A DNA stretch of 64,000 nucleotides from Bacteroidota bacterium (GTDB lineage: Bacteria > Bacteroidota > Bacteroidia > Chitinophagales > Chitinophagaceae). A model generated the notes under the pieces. That model was not told the DNA's origin and searched no databases. It worked only from the letters and a program-made list of their open reading frames with translations. Below are positions 34,440-41,900 of the stretch, in pieces. Location: NCBI GenBank assembly GCA_018267915.1, contig JAFDXN010000062.1:62001-126000 (forward strand), in the 5' to 3' direction. The translations under genes and the position numbers were made by a program. Position 1 is the stretch's first letter. Each line of letters starts with the position of its first letter.

Positions 34440-35435
34440 ATGGATTTCAAGTTCAAAAGCCTAATCGAATTAGTAAGATATTTTAAGGATGAAAAGACTT
34501 GTTATGACTTCTTAGAGGCTCAAATCTGGCATGAAGGACAGCCCGCTTGTCCTCATTGTGGCAGCCTCCATGTCTATACCCGTACACACAGGAACAAAGC
34601 AAAAGCAGAGCAAGGAATACGCGAATACAAGTGTGCTGAAAAGGGCTGCAATAAGAACTTTACCTCTACTGTCGGAACAATATTTGAAGGCTCTAAATTA
34701 CCCCTGCAAACATGGTTTGCTGCCATTTGGTTATGCACTACCTCAAGCAAAGGTATTAGCTCTGCAAACCTCGCTAAACAACTTTCGATCACACAGAAAA
34801 GCGCTTGGTTCGTTTTATCCCGTATCCGTGAAATGTTCAAAGAGACTTGCCCCGATATGCTGTTAACTGGTATGGTAGAGGTGGATGAAACGTATGTAGG
34901 CGGCAAGGAAAAGAATAAAAGCAAGAAGGTACGCGCTGCAAACCGCGAGGCAGGCCGTATCGCATCCGGTGGCAAGAAACAAGCTAATCCAATAGATACG
35001 AAGATACCTGTGTTGGGCATCTATCAGCGTGGCGGTAAGCTGCGTATTCAGCCTATGGTAGCACCTAAGCGCGAAATATTGCTGCCATTGCTTGAAAAGA
35101 ACATCAGCAAGGATGCAACGATCGTAACCGATGGCTTACCTTCTTACAAGGGCTTAGGTAATACTTACAAGTTGCATGTGGTAGTAAACCATGCAAAAGA
35201 CGAATGGGTTAACGGAGAATACTCTACTAACAATATCGAAGGCTTTTGGAGCATCTTTAAGCGCGGTATTATCGGCGTATATCATCAGACCAGCCCTAAG
35301 CACCTGCACCGCTATTGCGATGAATATTCTTACAGGTTTAATAACCGCGACGGCTCTAGTGTAGAGAAATTTGCAAGGGCTATACAGACTGTGGCAAATG
35401 CAAGGATAACTTATAAGTCATTGATTGGCAAGTAA
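34440..35435 (+). CDS. IS1595 family transposase (ISXO2-like)
   Basis: The 331-residue protein has an N-terminal zinc ribbon (CPHCGSLHVY, then YKCAEKGCNKNF), a helix-turn-helix segment (GISSANLAKQLSITQKSAWFVLSRIREMF) and the DDE nuclease fold: VEVDETYVGGKEKN, VTDGLPSYKGL and the end motif NIEGFWSIFKRGIIGVYHQTSPKHLHRYCDEYSYRFNNR. It appears complete and has its own promoter, so it may be active. Terminal inverted repeats are not clear: a weak 11-of-17 match exists between 34350-34366 and 35433-35449 in inverted orientation, but the second site overlaps the stop codon. I therefore do not give element boundaries. Confidence 0.9.
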   Translation: MDFKFKSLIELVRYFKDEKTCYDFLEAQIWHEGQPACPHCGSLHVYTRTHRNKAKAEQGIREYKCAEKGCNKNFTSTVGTIFEGSKLPLQTWFAAIWLCTTSSKGISSANLAKQLSITQKSAWFVLSRIREMFKETCPDMLLTGMVEVDETYVGGKEKNKSKKVRAANREAGRIASGGKKQANPIDTKIPVLGIYQRGGKLRIQPMVAPKREILLPLLEKNISKDATIVTDGLPSYKGLGNTYKLHVVVNHAKDEWVNGEYSTNNIEGFWSIFKRGIIGVYHQTSPKHLHRYCDEYSYRFNNRDGSSVEKFARAIQTVANARITYKSLIGK

Positions 35436-35447
35436 TTGATTGGAAAC

Positions 35448-35478
35448 TTGCTTAATTTTGAGACTTGTCTTATCTTTG
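35448..35478 (+). promoter_or_regulatory. Promoter directed into the 3' end of the DUF3800 gene
   Basis: TTG at 35448-35450 and TATCTTTG at 35471-35478 are separated by 20 bp. The direction is opposite to the DUF3800 gene. Any RNA from it would start near 35486. Confidence 0.5.
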
Positions 35479-35485
35479 CGCTAGA

Positions 35486-35543
35486 AAACGTTTTTGCCCT
35501 AGGCTTTACTGGGGGTAGAAAGCCCGATTATTTCGGGTTTTTC
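35486..35543 (+). ncRNA. Candidate short antisense RNA at the DUF3800 3' end
   Basis: A promoter-like pair lies just upstream and an intrinsic terminator-like hairpin ends the region: AGCCCGA (35521-35527) pairs with TCGGGTT (35533-35539), one G-T pair, followed by T's. The same bases can form another hairpin, GGCTTT (35502-35507) with AAAGCC (35519-35524), so the RNA may switch between two structures. It is complementary to the last ~45 bases of the DUF3800 coding sequence. No transcript data exist; this is a sequence-based suggestion. Confidence 0.4.
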
Positions 35544-36296
35544 TATTTTAGGGAATCTAATAATCCCGTACCCATCTACTATCCCGTCTTTGTGGTCTAG
35601 CTTGCCCGATAAATAGTTATATGATAAATTTGGCCTGTCAGGGTGTTGTACCTTTGTGACTATCGGATACGCCATGAGATCGGCCAGTTGTAACCCGCTA
35701 ATGTCTGCGTATTTAGGCTGAAAGTCTATACTTCTAATATATTTACTAAAGTCAGCGGGTGTATTGTAAGGAGGGAAACCGTAAGCCATAAGGCGCATTA
35801 TATATTGTTTGATTTGGGTGTCTAGCGGCTCACCTCGCTTTTCTAATATTATATCTAACGTCTTAGGGGTTGCTGTGGGCTGCCTGTTAAGGCAGTAAAT
35901 ACTTTTTTGCAAGAGAAAAGTTAAGGCAGTTTCATATGCCCCAAATGCATTGTATGTATATTTTTCTCTGTATTCGGGCTTGTGTATTACTGGACAAATT
36001 ATTTTATATCGACTTTCAACAACTAACGAATTTATGCATTCGACAAGTTCCTGTTTGTATGCAAGCCTCCCCTTAAAAATAGAAAATTCATACATGTCTT
36101 TGCGGATGTAATACGACCTAAATATGACCGTCTTGTCACCCCAAAATTTATATTTGACTGCCCTAAGTCTATTATCAATTTCCTGGTAATTGTATTTCGA
36201 AACCAGTATGCCACAAGTCGCAAAGTATGGGAAATGAGCCTCGACTTTATCGATATTAGCGTCCCCGCACTCGTCAATAAATAAGTAGTATTCCAT
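35499..36296 (-). CDS. DUF3800 domain-containing protein
   Basis: The 265-residue protein starts MEYYLFIDECGD, the family's opening motif (D8, E9), and near residue 205 has SGLQLADLMAYPI, the second conserved block. A conserved aspartate or glutamate pair and the fold suggested for this family resemble RNase H-like nucleases, but no activity is proven. DUF3800 genes occur on mobile elements and near structured RNAs. Here the gene lies beside an IS1595 transposase on one side and a structured, divergently oriented RNA on the other. The last codons double as a hairpin of a candidate antisense RNA. Confidence 0.85.
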   Translation of the reverse strand: MEYYLFIDECGDANIDKVEAHFPYFATCGILVSKYNYQEIDNRLRAVKYKFWGDKTVIFRSYYIRKDMYEFSIFKGRLAYKQELVECINSLVVESRYKIICPVIHKPEYREKYTYNAFGAYETALTFLLQKSIYCLNRQPTATPKTLDIILEKRGEPLDTQIKQYIMRLMAYGFPPYNTPADFSKYIRSIDFQPKYADISGLQLADLMAYPIVTKVQHPDRPNLSYNYLSGKLDHKDGIVDGYGIIRFPKIEKPEIIGLSTPSKA

Positions 36297-36311
36297 TTCG
36301 TCTATTTGTGT

Positions 36312-36319
36312 TATCTTTG
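36312..36319 (+). promoter_or_regulatory. -7 element for the structured RNA
   Basis: TATCTTTG at 36312-36319 matches the TAnnTTTG box. The -33 partner expected near 36289 reads TATT, a poor match, so the promoter is only half supported. Confidence 0.4.
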
Positions 36320-36324
36320 TAAAA

Positions 36325-36510
36325 GCAAAAGCATCCCCGCATAGACGCTTGCGCCTAATGAGAGACCACTTATGAGGTGGCCGCTATGCGAGGTACAGGA
36401 CACATACATTGATGCCCTTCTGCTTTGCCTGTGTTGTTGACCCAACACATTATTTATCCCTAATCTTTCTGAAGCCGTCCGCTCCGCCAAGTTTGGACGG
36501 CTTCGTGTTT
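36325..36510 (+). ncRNA. Candidate structured RNA adjacent to the DUF3800 gene
   Basis: About 185 bases with no good reading frame contain three nested or successive hairpins. The closing stem CGCATAG (36338-36344) pairs perfectly with CTATGCG (36384-36390) and encloses a second stem, CCAC (36366-36369) with GTGG (36377-36380). TGTGTTG (36430-36436) pairs with CAACACA (36443-36449). GAAGCCGTCC (36471-36480) pairs with GGACGGCTTC (36495-36504), followed by GTGTTT as a terminator-like end. Computational surveys have described 'DUF3800' RNA motifs found next to DUF3800 genes; I recall the class exists but cannot match this one to a numbered family. The orientation is inferred from the -7 box and the terminator. 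Confidence 0.5.
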
Positions 36511-36973
36511 ATGCATATTCAGTCCTTTGTTTTTCAATCTTCAATTTTTCAACTTTCAGGTTATAGTAGTAAAGCTTTTCGGGCTTTAACGTTCCATCCT
36601 CATTTTCCCACTCTGCTAGATAATAGATAAAGCCTTTATATCCCTCAATACTTTTTCTAACTACTATGTTTTTCGTGAAGAGTCTATTTAAAACCAATGA
36701 CAACTTCATCACGTAGTTTCTTCGGCGGCCATAATCTTCCAGTTCCGCCAAGTCGCCCCTCATGACACATCTCAATATCTCATCGGTGCTAAGTGGCTCA
36801 TCTGCACCCCTTAGGCAATTCATGGCCTTTTCGCTCCAGTTAATGTTAAGCTTCTTGGAGTGATTAATAAACTCTGTGATTTCCTTAATACGCGATTGCT
36901 TGCGGAAGACTTCATCCTCCAGCAGTCGCCTTTCGGCCTCAAGTTGCGATATTACTTCAGGTGGGATTGGCAT
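36509..36973 (-). CDS. Coiled-coil plus winged-helix-like protein, unknown function
   Basis: The 154-residue protein has an N-terminal coiled coil (VISQLEAERRLLEDEVFRKQSRIKEITEFIN) and a region that reads like a winged helix (AMNCLRGADEPLSTDEILRCVMRGDLAELEDYGRRRNYVMKLSLVLNRLFTKNIVVRKSIEGYKGFIYYLAEWEN). Such proteins are frequent on mobile elements and may bind DNA. The family name is unknown to me. The frame extended to 36979 begins with GTG, so I chose ATG 36973. Its stop codon lies inside the terminator end of the structured RNA on the other strand, so the two genes are convergent and overlap by two bases. Confidence 0.6.
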   Translation of the reverse strand: MPIPPEVISQLEAERRLLEDEVFRKQSRIKEITEFINHSKKLNINWSEKAMNCLRGADEPLSTDEILRCVMRGDLAELEDYGRRRNYVMKLSLVLNRLFTKNIVVRKSIEGYKGFIYYLAEWENEDGTLKPEKLYYYNLKVEKLKIEKQRTEYA

Positions 36974-36979
36974 TTGCAC

Positions 36980-37123
36980 TTACTATTAATTACTAAACCC
37001 ACTACAAATGTATGAAAACACCGATGCAAACGTGTGGGGAGTTATCCACAGGTTATTAATACGTGTTTCCCACAATGTTTTGCCATTACAAAAATATTGC
37101 GTATAGATGCCTAACTTTACTAC
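36980..37123. promoter_or_regulatory. Divergent intergenic region with a DnaA box
   Basis: The region between two divergent genes contains a perfect DnaA box TTATCCACA at 37042-37050. Two weaker matches lie nearby: TTTCCCACA at 37066-37074 (7 of 9) and a reverse-strand near-match around 37033. TAACTTTA at 37111-37118 is a -7-like element for the plus-strand gene. Confidence 0.4.
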
Positions 37124-37555
37124 ATGGCAAAAGCTGAAAACAAGAAAGCAGAGAAGAAACGACCATCCGGCTACGAAGACCCCGTTAAGATTGATGGGGA
37201 GTTTCTGGACGTGTTTAAGGTGGTAAGAGAAAACAAAGAGCAAAAAATGAAACCTAATGCGCCGCAAACTTATAGGATTGAGGCAAACGGCTTCTATAAT
37301 GATGCTGCCGTTTACAAGATTTCAGACCATGAATATCAATGTATGTTTACGATGCCTCACCCACAGCGTCAAAATGCCCACGAAGGAGACTTTATTAATT
37401 CCTACGGCGTGAAGGGCTTTCATGTAGAAATAAGTGTGGCTGGCGTTCTCACCTTTACTCCGCTTGGCCCCGTAAGAAACCATGATTTGCATCTAGATAA
37501 TGAAACGATGCTGGATTTTTGGCACCAGATAGAAAAACAAATAGGAGACCACTAA
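37124..37555 (+). CDS. Unknown cytoplasmic protein (143 aa)
   Basis: The product has a lysine-rich N-terminus (MAKAENKKAEKKRP) and a compact body (DGEFLDVFKVVRENKEQK, YRIEANGFYNDAAVYKISDHEYQCMFTMPHPQRQNAHEGDFINSYGVKGFHVEISVAGVLTFTPLG). There is no signal peptide or membrane segment. I recognise no family. It is followed 11 bp later by a small membrane protein on the same strand. Confidence 0.6.
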   Translation: MAKAENKKAEKKRPSGYEDPVKIDGEFLDVFKVVRENKEQKMKPNAPQTYRIEANGFYNDAAVYKISDHEYQCMFTMPHPQRQNAHEGDFINSYGVKGFHVEISVAGVLTFTPLGPVRNHDLHLDNETMLDFWHQIEKQIGDH

Positions 37556-37566
37556 GAAAGGGAAAG

Positions 37567-37737
37567 ATGATAACGCTTAATATTTTTCTGATTGGCGGTG
37601 TCCCCATGTCTGACGCTATGCACGTTGGCTCCCCGTCAGGATTCTTTACTCTTATCATGCTAGGGTTTGGCCTATTGTTCGCGTACAGCGCAAACAAGTA
37701 TCTCGACAAGAAAAAGAAGCGTAACAATCCCGAATAG
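37567..37737 (+). CDS. Small single-span membrane protein (56 aa)
   Basis: The product is MITLNIFLIGGVPMSDAMHVG, then a hydrophobic helix (FFTLIMLGFGLLFAYSA) and a basic tail (KYLDKKKKRNN). ATG 37567 has a purine-rich stretch (GAAAGGGAAAG) directly before it, which supports this start over an upstream TTG. Its function is unknown. Confidence 0.5.
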   Translation: MITLNIFLIGGVPMSDAMHVGSPSGFFTLIMLGFGLLFAYSANKYLDKKKKRNNPE

Positions 37738-37803
37738 ATTTTTACCCCGCTCAATCATATTCAATTTCCCCTTAGTGTCCTTTGGTATATAAATCCCAGT
37801 TTA

Positions 37804-37835
37804 TTTGTCAAAATGTAAAATAAAGTTTACTTTTG
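37804..37835 (+). promoter_or_regulatory. Promoter and possible operator of the membrane protein/XRE pair
   Basis: TTTG at 37804-37807 and TACTTTTG at 37828-37835 are separated by 20 bp. The spacer holds an inverted repeat GTAAA (37815-37819) and TTTAC (37826-37830), which could be the binding site of the downstream XRE repressor. Confidence 0.5.
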
Positions 37836-37851
37836 GTAAAAATTACTTGTC

Positions 37852-38334
37852 ATGAAAAGAAAACTGCTTTTGCCACATCCCTTTAAGGCTTTCGGCTGGA
37901 TACTGTTGCCATTTGCCATTACATTCCTTGTTGCGGTCTATTCATATAATTTCTCTGTGCCCTTTTTACAATACCATCCTGAGAGAAAGAATGATTTCTT
38001 TTTGGGTAAAGGCGATTTTCTTTTTCAAAAGGATTTTAGTGCAGATCTAAGTGGTGAAGCCGCGCTCCTGTGTACATTTGTCAGCCTTTTTATCATCGCT
38101 TTTTCTGCCGAAAAAAATGAAGATGAATATGTCAGTGCTGTCCGGCTGCATGCGCTGCAGGTTAGCGTGTACTTCAATTATTTTGTCTTGGCTATATCGA
38201 GTATTCTCATTTATGGACTAAGTTTTTTGATGGTAATGGAACTAAACCTCTTCACCATACTGGTCCTTTTTATTCTGGTCTTCAATTTTAACCTTCACAT
38301 CAGGCCCAGGTTCACTAAATCGGCAACGGCATGA
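37852..38334 (+). CDS. Four-helix membrane protein paired with an XRE regulator
   Basis: The 160-residue protein has about four hydrophobic segments (FGWILLPFAITFLVAVYSY, AALLCTFVSLFIIAFSA, VYFNYFVLAISSILIYGLSFL, LNLFTILVLFILVFNFNL). There is no enzyme motif. The last four bases overlap the start of the XRE gene (ATGA), a standard pairing of a small membrane protein with a YozG-like HTH regulator, in which the membrane protein may sense a signal. The function is not known. Confidence 0.65.
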   Translation: MKRKLLLPHPFKAFGWILLPFAITFLVAVYSYNFSVPFLQYHPERKNDFFLGKGDFLFQKDFSADLSGEAALLCTFVSLFIIAFSAEKNEDEYVSAVRLHALQVSVYFNYFVLAISSILIYGLSFLMVMELNLFTILVLFILVFNFNLHIRPRFTKSATA

Positions 38335-38531
38335 AGAACAGCATTAAAGTAGAACGTGCTAAGCTGAACATCACCCAGGCGGAATTGGCGGAGAGGATAG
38401 CCGTGTCGCGCCAGACTATCAATGCCATAGAGTCGGGCAAGTATGTGCCATCCACAGTGCTGGCCTTGAAGATGGCTGCAGTATTCAAGACAAGCGTTAA
38501 TGATATATTCGAACTGGAAAGTACCGACTAA
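38331..38531 (+). CDS. XRE family (Cro/CI-type) transcriptional regulator, minimal HTH
   Basis: The 66-residue protein is a bare helix-turn-helix: VERAKLNITQAELAERIAVSRQTINAIESGKYVPSTVLALKMAAVFKTSVNDIFEL. It resembles YozG/YgzD-type regulators that repress their own operon with a membrane partner. It overlaps that membrane-protein gene by 4 bp and probably binds the inverted repeat in the promoter at 37815-37830. The stop overlaps the end of the convergent mgtA-like gene by 4 bp. Confidence 0.88.
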   Translation: MKNSIKVERAKLNITQAELAERIAVSRQTINAIESGKYVPSTVLALKMAAVFKTSVNDIFELESTD

Positions 38532-41029
38532 TCATTCTTATATATCCGGAAAAATGCCAGCTTCAATAGGTCGGCAGTGATCACATAGGCCAATATGATC
38601 AGGCCTATTGCCATTACTTCGCTTATACTCGCAACACTCAGCCCAAGCTCCGCAGCAAAAGGAGAAAATGGTAATGCGAGGGTGATCACTAGCGCTATAA
38701 AGCTCGAGATCATCAGGAACTTACCCGGCCTGCTTGCAATAAAGGACTTGCGTGTGCGGATGATGAAGAGAATGCAGAGTTCCGTCACTACCGATTCTAC
38801 GAACCAGCCCGTCTGGAAAGGACTGTCCCTCAACTTAAATACCTGGTATAATACATAGAAGGTTAGGAAATCGAATATCGAGCTGTGCAACCCGAAAACG
38901 ATCATGAAATTCCTGATCACACGCATATTCCACTTTCGTGGTTTTTTCAGTTGTTCTTCGTCAACATTGTCCGATGCAATTGTAATATAGGGTAGATCGG
39001 TAATGAAGTTAGTGAGCAGTATCTGCTTGGGCAGCATGGGTAGAAAAGGAAGCAGCAGCGAAGCGCCCGCCACGCTGAACATATTACCGAACGTCGCCCC
39101 GGTATTAATAAAAATATATTTCAGGGAGTTAATGAATGTTTTTCTGCCTTCTTCTATCCCGTCGGCCAGCACCGAAAGGTCTTTTTCGAGCAATACAAAA
39201 TCGGCGGCCTCTTTTGCAACATCTGTCGCGTTGTTGGTCGATATCCCTGTATCCGCCGCATGTATCGCCGCCACATCATTGATGCCATCGCCCATATAGG
39301 CTATCGTGTATTTCGACTTTTGCAGTGCTTTAATGATATGTTCTTTCTGCTGCGGCTCCACTTCGGCAAATACATCCGTATTGGCTGCCTTTACTACCAG
39401 TGCTTCCGGCGTCAGCCTGGCAATGTCTCCGCCGCTAAGTACCACAGGCTCCGCAATGCCTATCTTCTTTGCCGCATAGCCGGCAACATATTGGTTGTCA
39501 CCGGTGATGATCTTAACCTTTACGTTCAATTGTTTCAGGCGGTCCAGTGTTGCTATCGTATCCGCCTTAAGGGGGTCTTCCAGCACAACGAAGCCCATAA
39601 ATATCATATCACGCTCATCTTCCTTGCTCACCTTTTCCGTATTCATTTCTTTGTAGCATATACCTATCAACCTGAAACCATCCGAACAATAGTCTTTGTA
39701 CAATGCTGTTATCCGACCTTTATCTATTGCACTTATCGTTCCCTTCTCATCAACCATTTGGGTACACACCTCGAGGATATTGTCCACCGCGCCCTTGCTG
39801 ATCAGGTATTGCTTACCATCTTTTGTAACCCCGATGCTCAATCGACGCCTGATGAAGTCGTAAGGTATCTCGTTGATCTTGCTGTAACCTTCGGTACCGA
39901 GCCCCAGCGATTTGATGGCATCGTCTATCGGGTTGCTAAAGCCATTCTGGAATACAGAATTGAGAAACACCAGCTGCTTTGCCTGTTCGCTGCTTTTGCC
40001 GCCGATGTCTATTACATCCTTCACCTTAATGACACCCTCGGTTATTGTTCCGGTCTTGTCGGTACATAATATCTCCACCTCCCCAAAGTTGAATATCGAC
40101 GACAGCTTCTTCACGATCACTTTCTTCTTAAGCATCCGCTTGGCTCCTGCCGACATGGCAAAGGTCATAATGGCCGGCAGTAGTTCCGGGGCCATTCCCA
40201 CTGCGATCGCCAGCGCAAAGAGTATTGAGTCAAAAAGTGGCTTCTTGAAGTAGAGGTTCACCGAAAGGATCACGATCGATAGCACAATGGTGATCTGCAT
40301 CAGGAAGTAGCCAAAGTGTTTAATGCCTTTTTCAAAGGCTGTCTCCTGTACGGTCACCAGGCTGTGCGCCATCTGCCCGAATACCGTATCGCCACCTGTG
40401 TTCACTACCAGCGCTTTACCCGTACCGCTCACCACATTCGTTCCCTGCCACAGGCAGTTGGTTTTGGCGCTTATCGGTTCACTGTCGGCCACAATGCCGG
40501 GCGCTTTCTCTACCGGGTACGATTCGCCTGTTATGCTGCTTTCATTCACATGCAGCTCGTTATGTTCTATCAGCCTGCAGTCAGCGGGTATTACGCCGCC
40601 TGCATTCAGCAGCAGTATATCGCCCGGCACTATCGCGTCTGCATCCACTTCTGTGTCCGTTCCATCGCGTAGCACATTGCATTTCAGCTTTATCATTTGC
40701 TGTAGCCGCTCCACTGCGCGCCCGGCGTTCAGTTCCTGCCAGAAACTTAGCAATCCCGTAGCCAGCAATATAAAAAGGATAATAAGCGTATCAGATACTT
40801 CACCCAGGATAGCCGAGAGGATAACAGCCACCACTAGCAGCAGCACCAACGGGTTAGTGAACTGCCTTATAAGCAACTTCAGCTCGCGGCTGGCCCTGCT
40901 GGGTGTCTTAAGCTTGCTTTTTTGCTCAGCCAGCTTGCTGGCTGCCAGGTTGCTATCTAAGCCCTGCGCACTGCTCTGCAGCTGCCGGTAAAGGGCTTCA
41001 ATATCCGTTCCGGAAAAGTTGAGCGGCAT
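38528..41029 (-). CDS. Magnesium-translocating P-type ATPase (MgtA/MgtB-like)
   Basis: The 833-residue protein is a P3B-type ATPase: the actuator motif SITGESYPVEK, the phosphorylation site ILCTDKTGTITEG, the hinge GDGINDVAAIHAADTGIST and about ten membrane helices, including ALAIAVGMAPELLPAIMTFAMSAGAKRMLKKKVIVKKLSSIFNFGEVEILCTDKTG. This agrees with MgtA/MgtB rather than calcium or heavy-metal pumps. It would import magnesium when external Mg is low. I see no typical Mg leader RNA in the 29 bp separating it from the upstream gene. Confidence 0.9.
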   Translation of the reverse strand: MPLNFSGTDIEALYRQLQSSAQGLDSNLAASKLAEQKSKLKTPSRASRELKLLIRQFTNPLVLLLVVAVILSAILGEVSDTLIILFILLATGLLSFWQELNAGRAVERLQQMIKLKCNVLRDGTDTEVDADAIVPGDILLLNAGGVIPADCRLIEHNELHVNESSITGESYPVEKAPGIVADSEPISAKTNCLWQGTNVVSGTGKALVVNTGGDTVFGQMAHSLVTVQETAFEKGIKHFGYFLMQITIVLSIVILSVNLYFKKPLFDSILFALAIAVGMAPELLPAIMTFAMSAGAKRMLKKKVIVKKLSSIFNFGEVEILCTDKTGTITEGVIKVKDVIDIGGKSSEQAKQLVFLNSVFQNGFSNPIDDAIKSLGLGTEGYSKINEIPYDFIRRRLSIGVTKDGKQYLISKGAVDNILEVCTQMVDEKGTISAIDKGRITALYKDYCSDGFRLIGICYKEMNTEKVSKEDERDMIFMGFVVLEDPLKADTIATLDRLKQLNVKVKIITGDNQYVAGYAAKKIGIAEPVVLSGGDIARLTPEALVVKAANTDVFAEVEPQQKEHIIKALQKSKYTIAYMGDGINDVAAIHAADTGISTNNATDVAKEAADFVLLEKDLSVLADGIEEGRKTFINSLKYIFINTGATFGNMFSVAGASLLLPFLPMLPKQILLTNFITDLPYITIASDNVDEEQLKKPRKWNMRVIRNFMIVFGLHSSIFDFLTFYVLYQVFKLRDSPFQTGWFVESVVTELCILFIIRTRKSFIASRPGKFLMISSFIALVITLALPFSPFAAELGLSVASISEVMAIGLIILAYVITADLLKLAFFRIYKND

Positions 41030-41058
41030 AGGCTCATGTATTTATTGGCGGTGATGCT

Positions 41059-41499
41059 TTACTTTTTCTTTGGCTTCTTAGCTGGGGCCTTTGGCTTTGC
41101 TTTGTTGAATTCCCCGTCTATCATCAACAGCAGGGTACCCTCTTTGTGCTGCACTATCTTGTAGTGCCATACTTTGCCGCCGCATATTACCTTCATAGTG
41201 TTGGCATTCTCTTTGGTCCACGTTCCGCTGCAGGGTTTGCCGCCTATCTTTTTTTCATCAGCTACCTCCTGGAAGGTGCCCCTGTCGTCAAGGTAAAACC
41301 CCGTTCCCTTAGCCAGTACCTGCCCCTCATTTACACGCTCCAGGAAGGTATGTACGGATTTGCCCTGGTTGTCCCACACACTGTTATCATATACCCAGTA
41401 GCGGCCAGTAAGATTTTCGAACACGTCATTTGGCTGCGCCTTTAATGCACTCGCATAGCCCAGCAGGCATGCACACAAGATCACTATCTGCCTTTTCAT
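41059..41499 (-). CDS. Exported protein of unknown function (146 aa)
   Basis: The product has a signal peptide (IVILCACLLGYASALKAQ) and a mature domain with a DUF2147-like outline (FENLTGRYWVYDNSVWDNQGKS, GGKPCSGTWTKENANTMKVICGGKVWHYKIV). It ends in a basic, Ala/Pro/Lys-rich tail (KAKPKAPAKKPKKK). I am not confident of a family. It lies 29 bp upstream of the mgtA-like gene on the same strand. Confidence 0.6.
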   Translation of the reverse strand: MKRQIVILCACLLGYASALKAQPNDVFENLTGRYWVYDNSVWDNQGKSVHTFLERVNEGQVLAKGTGFYLDDRGTFQEVADEKKIGGKPCSGTWTKENANTMKVICGGKVWHYKIVQHKEGTLLLMIDGEFNKAKPKAPAKKPKKK

Positions 41500-41559
41500 T
41501 TGTTCTTATTGGTTGTTTAGCTGGGGCGCCTCAATTCCGGATGTTATAGGGTAGGGCTG

Positions 41560-41769
41560 CTATTTCAACGTGCAGGTGATATTGCCCGGCTTGCCCTTTA
41601 TGCCCACACTCCACGATTCACATTCTTTCTTTGCTTTGCTTTTAGTATTGTGGATGTTGATCACGTCCTTCGTACCCGAATATCCTAAACACTGGCAATT
41701 GTAGTCTTTCTTGCAAGAGCTAAGGGATATGGCAAGTACAGCAGCAAATAAAGCTAAGTATCGTTTCAT
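41560..41769 (-). CDS. Small cysteine-rich lipoprotein (69 aa)
   Basis: The product starts MKRYLALFAAVLAISLSSC with a clear lipobox, followed by KKDYNCQCLGYSGTKDVINIHNTKSKAKKECESWSVG and a final cysteine. I chose ATG 41769; the longer frame adds 25 unlikely residues. It is a paralogue of the gene at 44817: both read SCKKDYxCxC after the lipid cysteine, so four further cysteines may form a compact disulfide-bonded domain. Function unknown. Confidence 0.65.
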   Translation of the reverse strand: MKRYLALFAAVLAISLSSCKKDYNCQCLGYSGTKDVINIHNTKSKAKKECESWSVGIKGKPGNITCTLK

Positions 41770-41900
41770 ACTATTGTAAAGGTTGAATGAAAAAACCACA
41801 CTAATATAGCTAGCAATTCCTGAAATTAATACTATTTGTCTCATTTTCTGCCAAAAACAGGCATAATAATTGATAAATATCTGTTGAATAATCTTCCTTT

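Noticed and set aside
34350..35449. Terminal inverted repeats of the IS1595-type element
   Set aside because: The best inverted match found by eye has only 11 of 17 bases, and the right-hand site overlaps the transposase stop. No target duplication is visible. I report the gene but not element ends.
41030..41058. Magnesium-sensing leader RNA upstream of the mgtA-like gene
   Set aside because: Only 29 bp separate it from the upstream gene on the same strand, too short for an M-box or mgtA-type leader.
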